From positions 40,266 to 104,265 of the forward strand of contig NZ_PENZ01000037.1 of assembly GCF_003144395.1 (NCBI RefSeq): a stretch of DNA of 64,000 nucleotides. The letters are read 5' to 3'. The position numbers were made by a program, and so were the translations under genes. Below are positions 19,071 through 28,707 of this stretch, piece after piece. The stretch's first letter is position 1. Each line of letters opens with the position of its first letter. The notes beneath the pieces were generated by a model. The model was not told where the DNA came from. It did no database searches and saw only the letters and a list, made by a program, of their open reading frames with translations. The DNA is from Proteus faecis (GTDB lineage Bacteria; Pseudomonadota; Gammaproteobacteria; Enterobacterales; Enterobacteriaceae).

Positions 19071-20738
19071 TTATTTCAATTTCTTTAATATTTCAGCCAG
19101 TTTTTTATTACCACCTGCGACAGGTGCCCACTGATAATGAACAACAGGGGTGCCACTTGATTGCAGATCGTCAGCAAAGCTACGTAATCCTGCGTTGATC
19201 ACAGAGATCCCGTTAAGCAGTGGTGACACGTCAGCATCTGCTTCAGCTGGATGTGGCTGGATTAATTCTTTTGCTAATAAAACCGCTTCCGGCAACGTAT
19301 CCATCACAATAATGCCCGCTTCTTTTAGCTGTTTTTGCTGTTCGCTACGGTTTTGTGGATCGTCTTCAGTACCAGTAATGGTTGCGATGGTGATTAATGG
19401 ATTGGCTTCGCCACGTTTTTCATTCAGTTTTTTGATTTCTTGAATTAACGCACCAGCAGGATCTTGAGTTGCACCATAACCAATAACAAAATCAACCAGT
19501 AATACGCCAACTTCTGTTTTATTACTTAGCTCACTGATAAATTTGTTACGTGTAGATGGGTCAATCATTGGGTGTGGTTTACCCTGTGTATAAAAATCAT
19601 CACCCATATCGATGATTTTGTGACCATCAGCATCTAGCATTGTGCCTTGCTTATGCTCGTTATCGACGTCAACATTAAGTTTTTCAGATAACAACATGGC
19701 GCATTCAGCCGCTAGCGTACCACCGGCATAAAGACCAATGATTTTCTTACCTGTAACTTTTGGCAATTCCGCTGCGATATCTTCAACACGCGCTAATTCA
19801 GCCGCAATGCGTGCCGTTTCATCTAACGTGCGAGTGAAATAGATATTGTCGTCTTGGAATTTCTCAGGTGTTGTTCCTAAGAATTGCGCCACAATCGGTT
19901 TATTATGGCGTTTCATTTCAGCAATAATTTTTTGACGAACAGCCGGTGCTGGTGGCTTAGATACAAAGGCAATAACACGCGTATTAGGATCAGCCGCCAG
20001 CATATTGATAGCAGTAATTGCACTGATACCACCAATTTGCTCAGTTAAGTCACGACCACCTAAACCAATTGAGTGAGAAATACCTTGGCGCTGTAAAACA
20101 ATTTGAGAGGTAATTTCTTGAATACCTGTACCTGATGCACCAACAATACCAATTGAGCCTTTCGGTGCAATGTTAGCGAAAGCTAGAGGTGCCCCTGCAA
20201 TATTTGCCGTACCACAATCAGGTCCCATCACAATTAGACCTTTTGCGGCTGCTTTTTCTTTTAATGCTTTTTCATCTGCAATAGAAACGTTGTCAGAGAA
20301 CAGCATAACGTTACAGCCATCTTCTAAACCGGTATCGGCTAACTCGGCAGCATATTCACCGGCGATAGAGATAAGTAACATATTGGCATTAGTATTTTTT
20401 TGTTTAGCAGTACGCCAGCTACGTACTGTCGTTAGTTTGTTACCGCCTTTTTGGCCACTTGCAATTTCTGCAAGTGCTTCTTCTAAAGCCGTAGAAATCA
20501 TGTCGATAATGGCAGGATCGTCTGATTCCGCTTTAATTGAAACACAAATGTCATTCGGTGTTGCTTCGTTAAACATGTCATGCCAAAAACCGGTGACATC
20601 AAGAAGAGATTTATTCGCTGGTGTTCCCATCATGACGGAAATTTCTTCCACCTCTGGGGCTTCACTTAATTTTCGGGAAATAATCATCAGGCTTACTGAA
20701 TCCTGAAAGCTCCCTTTTTTAATAAAAGCATGGATCAT
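19071..20738 (-). CDS. allF: Oxamate carbamoyltransferase subunit AllF (FdrA)
   Basis: 555 residues, the same length as E. coli FdrA, which it matches from end to end: MIHAFIKKGSFQDSVSLMII at the start, VMGPDCGTANIAGAPLAFAN and GIVGASGTGIQEITSQI (CoA-ligase-like nucleotide fold, about 170-215), GLGGRDL, and VVHYQWAPVAGGNKKLAEIL at the end. With AllG and AllH it converts oxalurate and phosphate to oxamate and carbamoyl phosphate (or the reverse). It is the first gene of the operon; the promoter must lie in the long gap upstream. The allC/allD genes that precede it in E. coli are absent from this window. Confidence 0.95.
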   Translation of the reverse strand: MIHAFIKKGSFQDSVSLMIISRKLSEAPEVEEISVMMGTPANKSLLDVTGFWHDMFNEATPNDICVSIKAESDDPAIIDMISTALEEALAEIASGQKGGNKLTTVRSWRTAKQKNTNANMLLISIAGEYAAELADTGLEDGCNVMLFSDNVSIADEKALKEKAAAKGLIVMGPDCGTANIAGAPLAFANIAPKGSIGIVGASGTGIQEITSQIVLQRQGISHSIGLGGRDLTEQIGGISAITAINMLAADPNTRVIAFVSKPPAPAVRQKIIAEMKRHNKPIVAQFLGTTPEKFQDDNIYFTRTLDETARIAAELARVEDIAAELPKVTGKKIIGLYAGGTLAAECAMLLSEKLNVDVDNEHKQGTMLDADGHKIIDMGDDFYTQGKPHPMIDPSTRNKFISELSNKTEVGVLLVDFVIGYGATQDPAGALIQEIKKLNEKRGEANPLITIATITGTEDDPQNRSEQQKQLKEAGIIVMDTLPEAVLLAKELIQPHPAEADADVSPLLNGISVINAGLRSFADDLQSSGTPVVHYQWAPVAGGNKKLAEILKKLK

Positions 20739-21888
20739 TATGATATCCTTAACGCATTTAATATATGTAACAGCACATATCTATTTGCATTTCGTTTTTT
20801 TGATAATAAGAAGCCTATTTGCTTAGATTATTAAGCAATATAAATAAATGTCTGATTTATTAATTTCTAATCTCTGCATATAAACATACTGAAGAAATAT
20901 TGAAATGTAGAGTGATAGAAGTCACACTTATTTATTGTAAAAAATTTTTATTTAATCGAAGGGTATTTATTAAATAAATTATGATGAGAAAAGTTTATTA
21001 ATTCAGGAATAGAACCTAAAAACACGGAGATAACTTTAACAAGAAACAAACAATTATTATGGCGTAAAACTCAAATAAAACAAATAGAAATGATATTTGG
21101 TTTACAATTTCATAACATACAACAGTAAGTAATTATTATCAATAAATAAAAAACTATTTTTCTATTTTAAATTACCCTTTGTTTTAATTACATTTAAAAC
21201 CATAAGAAAAAACCTTTCATTTAATAAGAGCTATAAAATATAAAAAATATTAAATCTATAAATTATAGTTACCGCTTAATAGTTTTAAATTACATTCTTA
21301 ACCTCATATTATTAGTAATAATATTCGCAGAAAAACCGTATAAATCATTCTTTTAAAAACGTTAACCTAATTACATCTTAATTATTTTGACAACATAGTT
21401 TTGATAAATATTATATAGAACAATAAATCATAGAAATATTGATTTTTTTGTTATGGTAGCTCCCTCTTGTAAACTAAACATCCCACTCAAAATGGGACAA
21501 AGGTTTATAGCGTTTTTTGCCAAATCAGCCCCCCATCACTTTCAAAAAATAGTAGAGATCATTCATCGTTTATCACCTATAAGGTTATTTTTAATATTTA
21601 GCTGAATTGTTTCAGGTGCCGATATTATGTCAAAAAAACAGTGATAAATATTACTGCCCATTATTCAGCTATTGCTAATAACATTATAATCACCCTATAT
21701 TTCAATAACATTAAGTTACATAAAACCTTTTATTTTAAAATAAAGTTAATAAATAATTTTATTTTTATGACATCAGTCAATGAATATTTAATAATATGTT
21801 AATAAGATTATCTTTAATAAAAATACTTATTAACTTTACTTTTTACTTCCGATTATTTATTTAACCTGCAACTTAATGGAATAACCTG
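20739..21888. other. 1.15 kb non-coding region between divergent allF and DASS transporter genes
   Basis: Very AT-rich, no plausible ORF. Visible items: a promoter-like pair at 21387-21414 on the plus strand; a small hairpin at 21481-21497 (TCCCA..TGGGA) followed 21 bases later by TTTTTT; an 8-bp inverted repeat AGCTGAAT/ATTCAGCT at 21600 and 21663. Regulatory DNA for both divergent units, possibly with an unannotated small RNA. The size is out of proportion to ordinary promoters in this window. Confidence 0.5.
21387..21414 (+). promoter_or_regulatory. Candidate sigma-70 promoter about 470 bases upstream of the DASS gene
   Basis: TTGACA and TATTAT separated by 16 bases. It would give a transcript with a leader of about 465 bases before the transporter gene, or a short RNA ending near the T-run around 21520. 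Confidence 0.4.
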
Positions 21889-23361
21889 ATGAATAAATTA
21901 ACTCCATTACGCCCCATACCCACATTAATCGCCGTTTCTATTACCCTTATTATCTGGTTTCTTATCCCCGTACCACAAGGTGTTGACCCCAATGCTTGGC
22001 ATTTATTAGCACTCTTTGTTGGCACTATCGCAGCAATTATTGGCAAAGCACTTCCTATCGGTGCAGTTTCTATTATTGCTATCGCATTAGTCGCTGTTAC
22101 AGGTGTTACTAATCCTAATTCAACCAAAGCCGCTATCGGTGATGCATTAAGTGGATTTTCCAATGATCTTATCTGGTTAATTGGGATTTCCATAATGGTA
22201 TCAATGAGCCTAAATAAAACCGGACTCGGCGCTAGAATTGGGTATTATTTTATTTCACTATTTGGTAAAAGAACGATTGGTATAGCTTATTCATTAGCGA
22301 TCGCCGAAACGATACTCGCTCCTGTAACCCCCAGTAATACGGCTAGGGGAGGTGGGATTATTCACCCTATTATGCGATCAATTGCAGATAGCTTTAATTC
22401 AAAAGCAGAAGATGGCACCAGTAATAGAATTGGACGTTATCTCTCTTTAGTGAACTACAATATAAACCCGATTACTTCTGCCATGTTTATTACGGCAACT
22501 GCTCCTAACCCACTAATAGTCAGTTTAATTATTAGTGAAACAGATCCTACACATGAGCTTAGCTGGTCTATGTGGGCAATTGCGGCTTTTGTACCGGCTA
22601 TCGTTTCATTAATTTTAATGCCTATTGTTATTTATCTACTTTATAAGCCTGAAATAACCAGCACGCCAAATGCACCTCATTTCGCTAAAGAGTGTTTAGC
22701 ACAATTAGGGCCCATTTCATTACCTGAAAAAATAACGCTTGCCGTCTTCGCCTTGTTATTAATTATGTGGGCTGGTGTCCCTGCATTATTATTTGGTGAT
22801 GGATTTAGCATTAATGCAACAACCGCGGCATTTATTGGTTTATCGATTTTATTATGTACAGGTGTTTTAAATTGGGATGATATTTTAAAAAATAAAGGCG
22901 CATGGGATACCGTAGTTTGGTTCTCTGCATTAGTTATGATGGCATCCTTCTTAGGAAAATTAGGATTAATTAAATGGTTATCACTCAGTGTTGGGGCAAG
23001 CATTGATAGCATGGGGATCAGTTGGGTCAGTGGCATGATATTACTGGTACTGATTTATGTCTATTCTCACTATTTCTTTGCCAGTACCACAGCTCATATT
23101 ACGGCAATGTTTGCCGCCTTTTATGCGGCAGGCCTAGCCCTTGGTGCACCACCAATGTTATTAGGGCTAATTTTGGCATTCTCATCTTCATTAATGATGT
23201 CATTAACGCATTATGGTACAGGTACTGCGCCCATAATTTTTGGTTCAGGTTATGCTACATTAGGTGAATGGTGGAAGACAGGCTTTGTGATGAGTGTGGT
23301 TAATCTTATCATCTGGATCACGCTTGGTAGCGTATGGTGGAAAGTGCTAGGATATTGGTAA
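21889..23361 (+). CDS. DASS (SLC13-type) dicarboxylate/organic anion transporter
   Basis: 490-residue membrane carrier of the divalent anion:sodium symporter family, CitT/TtdT branch. Both hairpin-loop signatures are present: APVTPSNTARGGG (SNT motif, about 145) and MSLTHYGTGTAPIIFGSGY near residue 445. The opening WFLIPVPQGVDPNAWHLLALFVGTI is typical of CitT-like antiporters (for example citrate/succinate or tartrate/succinate exchange). It is divergent from the allFGHK operon across a long gap, so a role with oxalurate or oxamate is possible but unproven; the family usually carries C4-C6 carboxylates. Confidence 0.88.
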   Translation: MNKLTPLRPIPTLIAVSITLIIWFLIPVPQGVDPNAWHLLALFVGTIAAIIGKALPIGAVSIIAIALVAVTGVTNPNSTKAAIGDALSGFSNDLIWLIGISIMVSMSLNKTGLGARIGYYFISLFGKRTIGIAYSLAIAETILAPVTPSNTARGGGIIHPIMRSIADSFNSKAEDGTSNRIGRYLSLVNYNINPITSAMFITATAPNPLIVSLIISETDPTHELSWSMWAIAAFVPAIVSLILMPIVIYLLYKPEITSTPNAPHFAKECLAQLGPISLPEKITLAVFALLLIMWAGVPALLFGDGFSINATTAAFIGLSILLCTGVLNWDDILKNKGAWDTVVWFSALVMMASFLGKLGLIKWLSLSVGASIDSMGISWVSGMILLVLIYVYSHYFFASTTAHITAMFAAFYAAGLALGAPPMLLGLILAFSSSLMMSLTHYGTGTAPIIFGSGYATLGEWWKTGFVMSVVNLIIWITLGSVWWKVLGYW

Positions 23362-23394
23362 GTTTTTAAAAATATCGTTTTAAATAAAACAAAT

Positions 23395-23427
23395 ATAAGA
23401 TGCCTAGTTAATTATTAGGCATCTTAT
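23395..23427. terminator. Bidirectional terminator between DASS gene and fimbrial operon
   Basis: ATAAGATGCCTA pairs exactly with TAGGCATCTTAT around a nine-base loop. It sits in the convergent gap between the transporter stop and the last gene of the fimbrial operon. Confidence 0.85.
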
Positions 23428-23431
23428 AAAG

Positions 23432-23734
23432 TTAACGCCAGATATCATTATTTGCGATAATTGACTCTGATTGATAATGGCTTTTTTTATTCTCTACTTT
23501 ATCTTTCTCAACAGCATGTTGAACATCATCAAAAAAATAATTTAAATCAACATCAAAAATATAGGATAAAATATAAATACTTTCCGCATGGATGTTTGAC
23601 TCACCATTTTCAAAACGAGATTGATGTTGCTGGCTTATTCCTAATAACGCACCAAGCTCACTGCCACTCATACTGTGTGCTATTCTTAACTCTCTAATTT
23701 TAGCGCCAACTAATTTTGATATCTTTTTATTCAT
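23432..23734 (-). CDS. MrpJ-type helix-turn-helix regulator, last gene of the fimbrial operon
   Basis: 100-residue XRE/Cro-type DNA-binding protein starting MNKKISKLVGAKIREL; GGAG lies seven bases upstream of this ATG, which is better than the in-frame start at 23767. The helix-turn-helix reads MSGSELGALLGISQQHQSRFENGES. The SQQ.QSR(Y/F)E recognition helix is the hallmark of MrpJ paralogues, which are encoded at the ends of Proteus fimbrial operons and repress flagellar flhDC so that adhesion and swarming are not expressed together. It follows the adhesin gene by about 50 bases. Confidence 0.87.
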   Translation of the reverse strand: MNKKISKLVGAKIRELRIAHSMSGSELGALLGISQQHQSRFENGESNIHAESIYILSYIFDVDLNYFFDDVQHAVEKDKVENKKSHYQSESIIANNDIWR

Positions 23735-23782
23735 AACATCTCCAAAAAATAAAACTGATAATATCAAAAGTATACTTATTAA

Positions 23783-24766
23783 TTATTCATACAAAATATT
23801 CACCACCGCAATTGAATTTGCACTTCCTGGTGTTATAGTACTTCCTGTTTTTATATAGCGCGCTTTCCAACCAAAAATGTAATCGCCAGATGCAACCTGA
23901 TTTTGTAAACTATTTTTAGTGTTTAATTTAATGGGATTATTATTTTTATCTAATAACTGAATTCCAATTCCTTTTGCTGAATTTTCACCCGATAATTTTA
24001 ACTTACCTGTATTTACATCAATATATCCAGCACTACTCGTTACAGTAGCTTTAATATTTGTTCCCGCAGCACAACTTAACGTAATAGGAATATCAACATT
24101 TTTACTTACATCGCCAATATTTTTAAATTGGGTATCATACCAAGTGCCCATATTAACATTATAATTTGATGATTTAGTTGAACATTTCAAGGAATTTATT
24201 TTTATTGCATTTAACGGCAAATATAATGATGATATATTCCAAGTACTATTTCGAGGTAATGTATTATTTTGTACAACTTTAGCAAGCATTCCCCAATTCA
24301 CACTTCCTGATTCAGTAACTCTACCTGTTTTTAATATTTTAACAGTCCAGTATGGATTTATTATTGTATAATGATTCGCTGACGGATTTGCCATATTATT
24401 GTGAGTTAAATTTAATAGTCCTAACTCATGTAGTTTAACTTGTATACCAATACCCGGAATATTGGTCTGCACGATTTTATTAGCATTAGGTACCCAACCA
24501 TTAATATAAGAACCAGAAATTGTTGCATAACCACAGTCTCCATCCTTACCAGAAAATGTATTTATAGGCCCATTTTTATAATTTATACGAAATTCATCTA
24601 ATACACGTGTTCCCATATCATCATATTGAATTGAATAAATTTTATTCGGTATATCCACTCTAATATTTTTTAGATTTGGATTTTGAATACAAGCGGAAAA
24701 AGTATATGTTGAATAAAATAAAACCCCACTTAATAAAAAAATAGATTTAGTGCTGACATGGCGCAT
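23783..24766 (-). CDS. Fimbrial tip adhesin
   Basis: 327 residues, about twice the size of the pilins, as for two-domain FimH/MrpH-like tip adhesins. A signal peptide (about residues 1-24, ...STYTFSA) precedes an N-terminal receptor-binding part with Cys26 and Cys78; the C-terminal half (from about 200, SLKCSTKSS) looks like a pilin domain with a paired cysteine (TLSCAAG), the KLSGENSAKGIGIQLLD block and the terminal beta-strand donor motif NSIAVVNILYE. The start ATG has AGGAGA six bases upstream and lies 20 bases inside the end of the upstream regulator gene, so the two are probably translationally coupled. The receptor is unknown. Confidence 0.85.
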   Translation of the reverse strand: MRHVSTKSIFLLSGVLFYSTYTFSACIQNPNLKNIRVDIPNKIYSIQYDDMGTRVLDEFRINYKNGPINTFSGKDGDCGYATISGSYINGWVPNANKIVQTNIPGIGIQVKLHELGLLNLTHNNMANPSANHYTIINPYWTVKILKTGRVTESGSVNWGMLAKVVQNNTLPRNSTWNISSLYLPLNAIKINSLKCSTKSSNYNVNMGTWYDTQFKNIGDVSKNVDIPITLSCAAGTNIKATVTSSAGYIDVNTGKLKLSGENSAKGIGIQLLDKNNNPIKLNTKNSLQNQVASGDYIFGWKARYIKTGSTITPGSANSIAVVNILYE

Positions 24767-25040
24767 TTTTATCTCCTAATTTATCTATTATTTTATTTTT
24801 CATCTCTTTTTGTTCTTCTTCATCTAAAATAAAAAATTGGCTTAAACAAATATCAAAAATATGAGCATATTGATTAAGTCTATCCAGATTAATTCTATTA
24901 ATTCCTCTTTCATATCTTGATTGTTGTTGTTGACTAACCCCAATTAGTTCAGCTAATTCATTTAATGAAATCCCCTTCATTTTTCTATAATAAGTAATTT
25001 TTTTACCTATTGCTTTCGATACTGGATAGCGATTAATCAC
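24747..25040 (-). CDS. MrpJ-type helix-turn-helix regulator inside the fimbrial operon
   Basis: 97-residue XRE-type protein with ISLNELAELIGVSQQQQSRYERGINRI; SQQQ.SRYE is exactly the MrpJ signature. It is encoded between a minor pilin and the adhesin and overlaps the adhesin start by 20 bases. This is a second paralogue in the same operon, and its position inside the structural genes is less common than at the end. Likely role: transcriptional control of fimbriae and motility. Confidence 0.87.
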   Translation of the reverse strand: MINRYPVSKAIGKKITYYRKMKGISLNELAELIGVSQQQQSRYERGINRINLDRLNQYAHIFDICLSQFFILDEEEQKEMKNKIIDKLGDKNAPCQH

Positions 25041-25065
25041 TTTCCACTCCTAGGTTAAGTAGTTT

Positions 25066-25557
25066 TTAATTATAAATTAACGTAAACTCAAGATGACTTT
25101 TAAATGTTCCCGTACTGATTCCATCACCAGTTTTAATTAATCTTGCTGCTAATGGATATTCTGCCATCTTTGTTTGACTATTAATTATTGCCTCTAATTT
25201 ACTACCATTTTTTATTATGGTTTTATTTCTATTTTCAACTAAATTTAGTGCGATATTTTTCGCAGATCCATTATTAATAAAATAATTTCCATTATTAGGA
25301 TCTGCTGTTCCCGCTATCGTTAGCGTCGCTTTTTGTGTGCTTATTGGACAATTTTTTAGTTTTATTGAAAAATTGATCCAATCTGTATTCTGATTATTTT
25401 TTAAATCTCTAACATTTACTTTCTTAAAATCAATTAAATAGTTCTTATTCTCGATCTCACAAGGCGATACTGTTACAGTGCCATAAATATTAATATTTAC
25501 AGTACTCGCCATGGTAAAAGCGGAATAAAACAAAAGTAAAAAAATCATCGCTTTCAT
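25066..25557 (-). CDS. Fimbrial minor subunit
   Basis: 163-residue secreted pilin-like protein: signal peptide MKAMIFLLLFYSAFTMAS, immunoglobulin-like pilin with the cysteine pair SPCEIE and KNCPIS, block GSAKNIALNLV, and C-terminal LEFTLIYN with the penultimate Tyr typical of chaperone-usher subunits. Probably an adaptor or minor pilin. It lies 12 bases after the preceding subunit gene. Confidence 0.88.
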   Translation of the reverse strand: MKAMIFLLLFYSAFTMASTVNINIYGTVTVSPCEIENKNYLIDFKKVNVRDLKNNQNTDWINFSIKLKNCPISTQKATLTIAGTADPNNGNYFINNGSAKNIALNLVENRNKTIIKNGSKLEAIINSQTKMAEYPLAARLIKTGDGISTGTFKSHLEFTLIYN

Positions 25558-25569
25558 AGTATTTCTCTT

Positions 25570-26091
25570 TTATAAATAGACAATATTTGCAGTCACTTTC
25601 GCTGATATTGTTCCTGGCATTCCCTTTCCTGATGGACTAAAAGCTCGCGTTCGTAGCCCCAAATTAATATCAGTCCGCCCATTTAATGTAATGATTAACG
25701 ACTGTTGATTTCCTAGTTTTAACGTGCCTGTCCAATTTTCTAATTGCACTGCAATATTTTTAGCACTTCCTTGATTTCTATATAAACTACTCGGGTCAGC
25801 AGCATCCGAAACACCTGAAAAAGTAAGCTTTATTTGATTAATCGCCGTAGAACAATTTTTAAAATCTATATAAAAAATATTCCAACTAGAAGCTGAATTC
25901 GCCTTTTCAAAATTAGCAGCAGGTATATCTTTTAAATTAACATTAATATTATCACCACTCGAAATATTGCATGTAGCGACCCTAATATTGCCTGTAAAAT
26001 TTAAATTAACGCTGTCTGAAGCCCACGATGTTGGACTTATTATTAGAACATTTATTAAAAATAACTTATTGATTATATTTTTCATTTTCAT
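25570..26091 (-). CDS. Fimbrial minor subunit
   Basis: 173-residue pilin: signal peptide ending SPTSWA, cysteine pair VATCNIS and FKNCSTA, GSAKNIAVQL block and C-terminal KVTANIVYL. It resembles its neighbour and belongs to the fimbrial operon, 81 bases after the usher. Likely tip adaptor or assembly terminator; its exact role cannot be told from sequence. Confidence 0.88.
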   Translation of the reverse strand: MKMKNIINKLFLINVLIISPTSWASDSVNLNFTGNIRVATCNISSGDNINVNLKDIPAANFEKANSASSWNIFYIDFKNCSTAINQIKLTFSGVSDAADPSSLYRNQGSAKNIAVQLENWTGTLKLGNQQSLIITLNGRTDINLGLRTRAFSPSGKGMPGTISAKVTANIVYL

Positions 26092-26172
26092 TTCCTACAC
26101 GTAGCAGATATCGACAGCTATATTTTAATTAGCTGTAATAATGCAATTTAATTAACAAAGTGTTTATATCAT

Positions 26173-28683
26173 TTATTTATGGCAAACTACGGTAGTTTTA
26201 TAAAGTCCTAAATAATGAGAGATGCCTAATAAATTATAATTTGCACTACATTGTTTATCATTATATTTAACAATAAATTGCCCTTTTTCATTTAACCCAG
26301 ACAAATAAACTTCACCATCATTACCTACGATGTTATTTAATTGTGGATTATCTTTAAAAATGACTTGTGATCCAAAAGGAATGAATTCACCATTTTCCAA
26401 CGTTAATGCAATTAATGCACGATAACCAACATTTGCAGAAAAATTTGCTTTTACTAATGCGCCACGACTAGGAGAAACAGTCTGGCTCGTTAACGCCATT
26501 TCCGTATTTTCTGGTAATGCTGAAGTATCAATATCAATCGTATTTTTACGATATGGTGTAATATAAGGCACTAAAGCATAACCATAACTGTTCGTTTCCA
26601 CCCCTGCCTGATTTAAAACAGCAACATCAGCAGCTTCAGGAATGTTTACAATCGCCGAGGTTTCACCAAGCTGTTGACCTAAGACAACACCGCCAGAATG
26701 CGCGACTAAACTACCATTAACACCATAATATAAATTATAATTATCTTTACTATATCCACTCCCTCCTGTCATTTCACCGTACTTACCCTTATACGATGCA
26801 TTTAAATTTCCAGAAGATCCTTGATCTTGGTTTGTAAATGCTTGTTGTAGACTCCAATTTAATCGATTATTTAATTGAGATGCAGAAAGCCCCACACTTC
26901 CTGTACTTGGACTTTGACTACTGCTATTAGTGTTGAAGTTATAATAAAACGTATCATCAAAAACACTAAAAGGTACACTTACCGATAGCGCTAATTGGTG
27001 GTCATCATTACTTTTAGCGTAACTGCTCGATCGATAAGAATAGTTATTTGTATTTTTATTATAGGTATAATTTAAACCGTAACTAATACCCTGCCAGCTG
27101 TTGTTATATCCCACAGTGGCTGACTGCGTTTTTCTATCACTATTCCAGTAGTTTTCTCTGACATATCCGATAGAAAGAGAACCGTATTGCTCCCCTAAAT
27201 TCTGGTTAATCGTAATTTCAGCTCGATTACGACGGCGTTCTATTTCGGGTGCACTGATACCATTTCGATATTCGTCAAAAACCTCCGCCAAACTATAATA
27301 TCCGTCAGTTGAATAACGGTAGCCTGCTAGGGCAATATTCGTTCCAATCGTATTTAGATTTTTGTTATATCTGAAACGATAAGACTGCCCGCGCGATGTA
27401 TCACCATTATTTAATTTTGAGTTTGCTTGAGTAACATCTATTGAAATTGCGCCTAATGCACCTAAGTTTTGTCCTATACCAATAGAATACGCTTGGTAAT
27501 TATTGCTAAGTTGACTTCCACCATAAGCTGTTGCTCCATAAGGCAAACCATAAATTAATGTCAATTGACCAAATTTCTGTTTTTCAATTTCTTTATCATA
27601 AGCACGATATTCTCCCCCTGTAATACTATAAGAAACATAACCTTCACGTTGTAAAACGGGTAAAGAAGCAAAAGGTATTATTTGGTGTTGTTCACTTCCA
27701 TTTGATTCTTTGATTGTGACATACAAATCACCACTACTTCCCGTTGGATAAAGATCATTAATTTCAAAAGGACCTGCTGCCACTTCTGTTTGATAAATGG
27801 TATAACCATTTTGTCTAATCGTAATCTGTGCATTACTACGCGCAATACCACGTACTACAGGTGCATATCCACGTACACTTTCAGGATACATGTCATCATC
27901 AGTACCAAGTTGTATGCCTCTAAAAGGTACGCTATCAAAAACAGAAGAAGGTGATACACCATCCCCTAAAATTAATTGGCTTTTCAGTTGATTAATACTA
28001 CGCGATAAATACGTATAAACAGTATCCCACTTACTAGATTTATCATCACTATTAGACCAAGTTGTATAATTTCTCAAACGCCAAGGGCCTATATTTACTC
28101 CAGGTCTTAAATTAATATAGTTTGATGTTGTATTTGAGCCATTACTCTTACGATCATAATTTTTCGAACCGCTATAACTGTAGTTCAATAACAGTGCTGT
28201 AATACCATTATCTATATTATTTAAATCAACAAATCCTCTAGGATCCTTATTCATCGCTATTTGAGGAATACTTAAATACAAGCGTTGAGAATTAAATTGA
28301 AATTCACTTTTTGCATTAGGGATCGCTGACAAATTAACACAATTATTTCCTTTTGTTTCTAATTCTTTGTATTCACTTGTTTTAATACCAAATTTAGTGA
28401 GATCAGATATTGATAAGCAGGGTATTAACTTGCCATTATCTACCTTCTCAAACTTAATATTTTCAGTACCAATTAAATTAGTATTAACATAAATATCAAC
28501 ATAATATTTACCGGGTAACTGCTCATTATTTTCAAACTGAGATAAATCAATTGAGCTTTTATTGGGTAATTCTAAAAAATCAGGATCAAAATAAAGATTA
28601 TCTAAATTGGATCCTTCCGCATACAGCGAGGCTGTATAGCCTAAATATAAAATTAGGCTAATACATATTTTATTCATTTTCAT
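26173..28683 (-). CDS. Outer-membrane fimbrial usher
   Basis: 836-residue usher that exports and assembles subunits through the outer membrane. Signal peptide (LYLGYTASLYA), N-terminal chaperone-docking domain from LYFDPDFLELP, a paired cysteine (LIPCLS and NNCVNL) in that domain, beta-barrel with the plug region (VPFRGIQLGTDDDMYPESVRGYAPVVRGIA, about 255-285), and a C-terminal domain ending GISHYLGLYKTTVVCHK. Full family length. It stands between the chaperone and minor pilins in the operon. Confidence 0.95.
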   Translation of the reverse strand: MKMNKICISLILYLGYTASLYAEGSNLDNLYFDPDFLELPNKSSIDLSQFENNEQLPGKYYVDIYVNTNLIGTENIKFEKVDNGKLIPCLSISDLTKFGIKTSEYKELETKGNNCVNLSAIPNAKSEFQFNSQRLYLSIPQIAMNKDPRGFVDLNNIDNGITALLLNYSYSGSKNYDRKSNGSNTTSNYINLRPGVNIGPWRLRNYTTWSNSDDKSSKWDTVYTYLSRSINQLKSQLILGDGVSPSSVFDSVPFRGIQLGTDDDMYPESVRGYAPVVRGIARSNAQITIRQNGYTIYQTEVAAGPFEINDLYPTGSSGDLYVTIKESNGSEQHQIIPFASLPVLQREGYVSYSITGGEYRAYDKEIEKQKFGQLTLIYGLPYGATAYGGSQLSNNYQAYSIGIGQNLGALGAISIDVTQANSKLNNGDTSRGQSYRFRYNKNLNTIGTNIALAGYRYSTDGYYSLAEVFDEYRNGISAPEIERRRNRAEITINQNLGEQYGSLSIGYVRENYWNSDRKTQSATVGYNNSWQGISYGLNYTYNKNTNNYSYRSSSYAKSNDDHQLALSVSVPFSVFDDTFYYNFNTNSSSQSPSTGSVGLSASQLNNRLNWSLQQAFTNQDQGSSGNLNASYKGKYGEMTGGSGYSKDNYNLYYGVNGSLVAHSGGVVLGQQLGETSAIVNIPEAADVAVLNQAGVETNSYGYALVPYITPYRKNTIDIDTSALPENTEMALTSQTVSPSRGALVKANFSANVGYRALIALTLENGEFIPFGSQVIFKDNPQLNNIVGNDGEVYLSGLNEKGQFIVKYNDKQCSANYNLLGISHYLGLYKTTVVCHK

Positions 28684-28707
28684 ATTAAAACCTAAGTTTA
28701 TAGGAGA

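Noticed and set aside
19150..20706. Plus-strand frames opposite allF
   Set aside because: Antisense shadows of a full-length, well conserved gene with codon periodicity on the minus strand.
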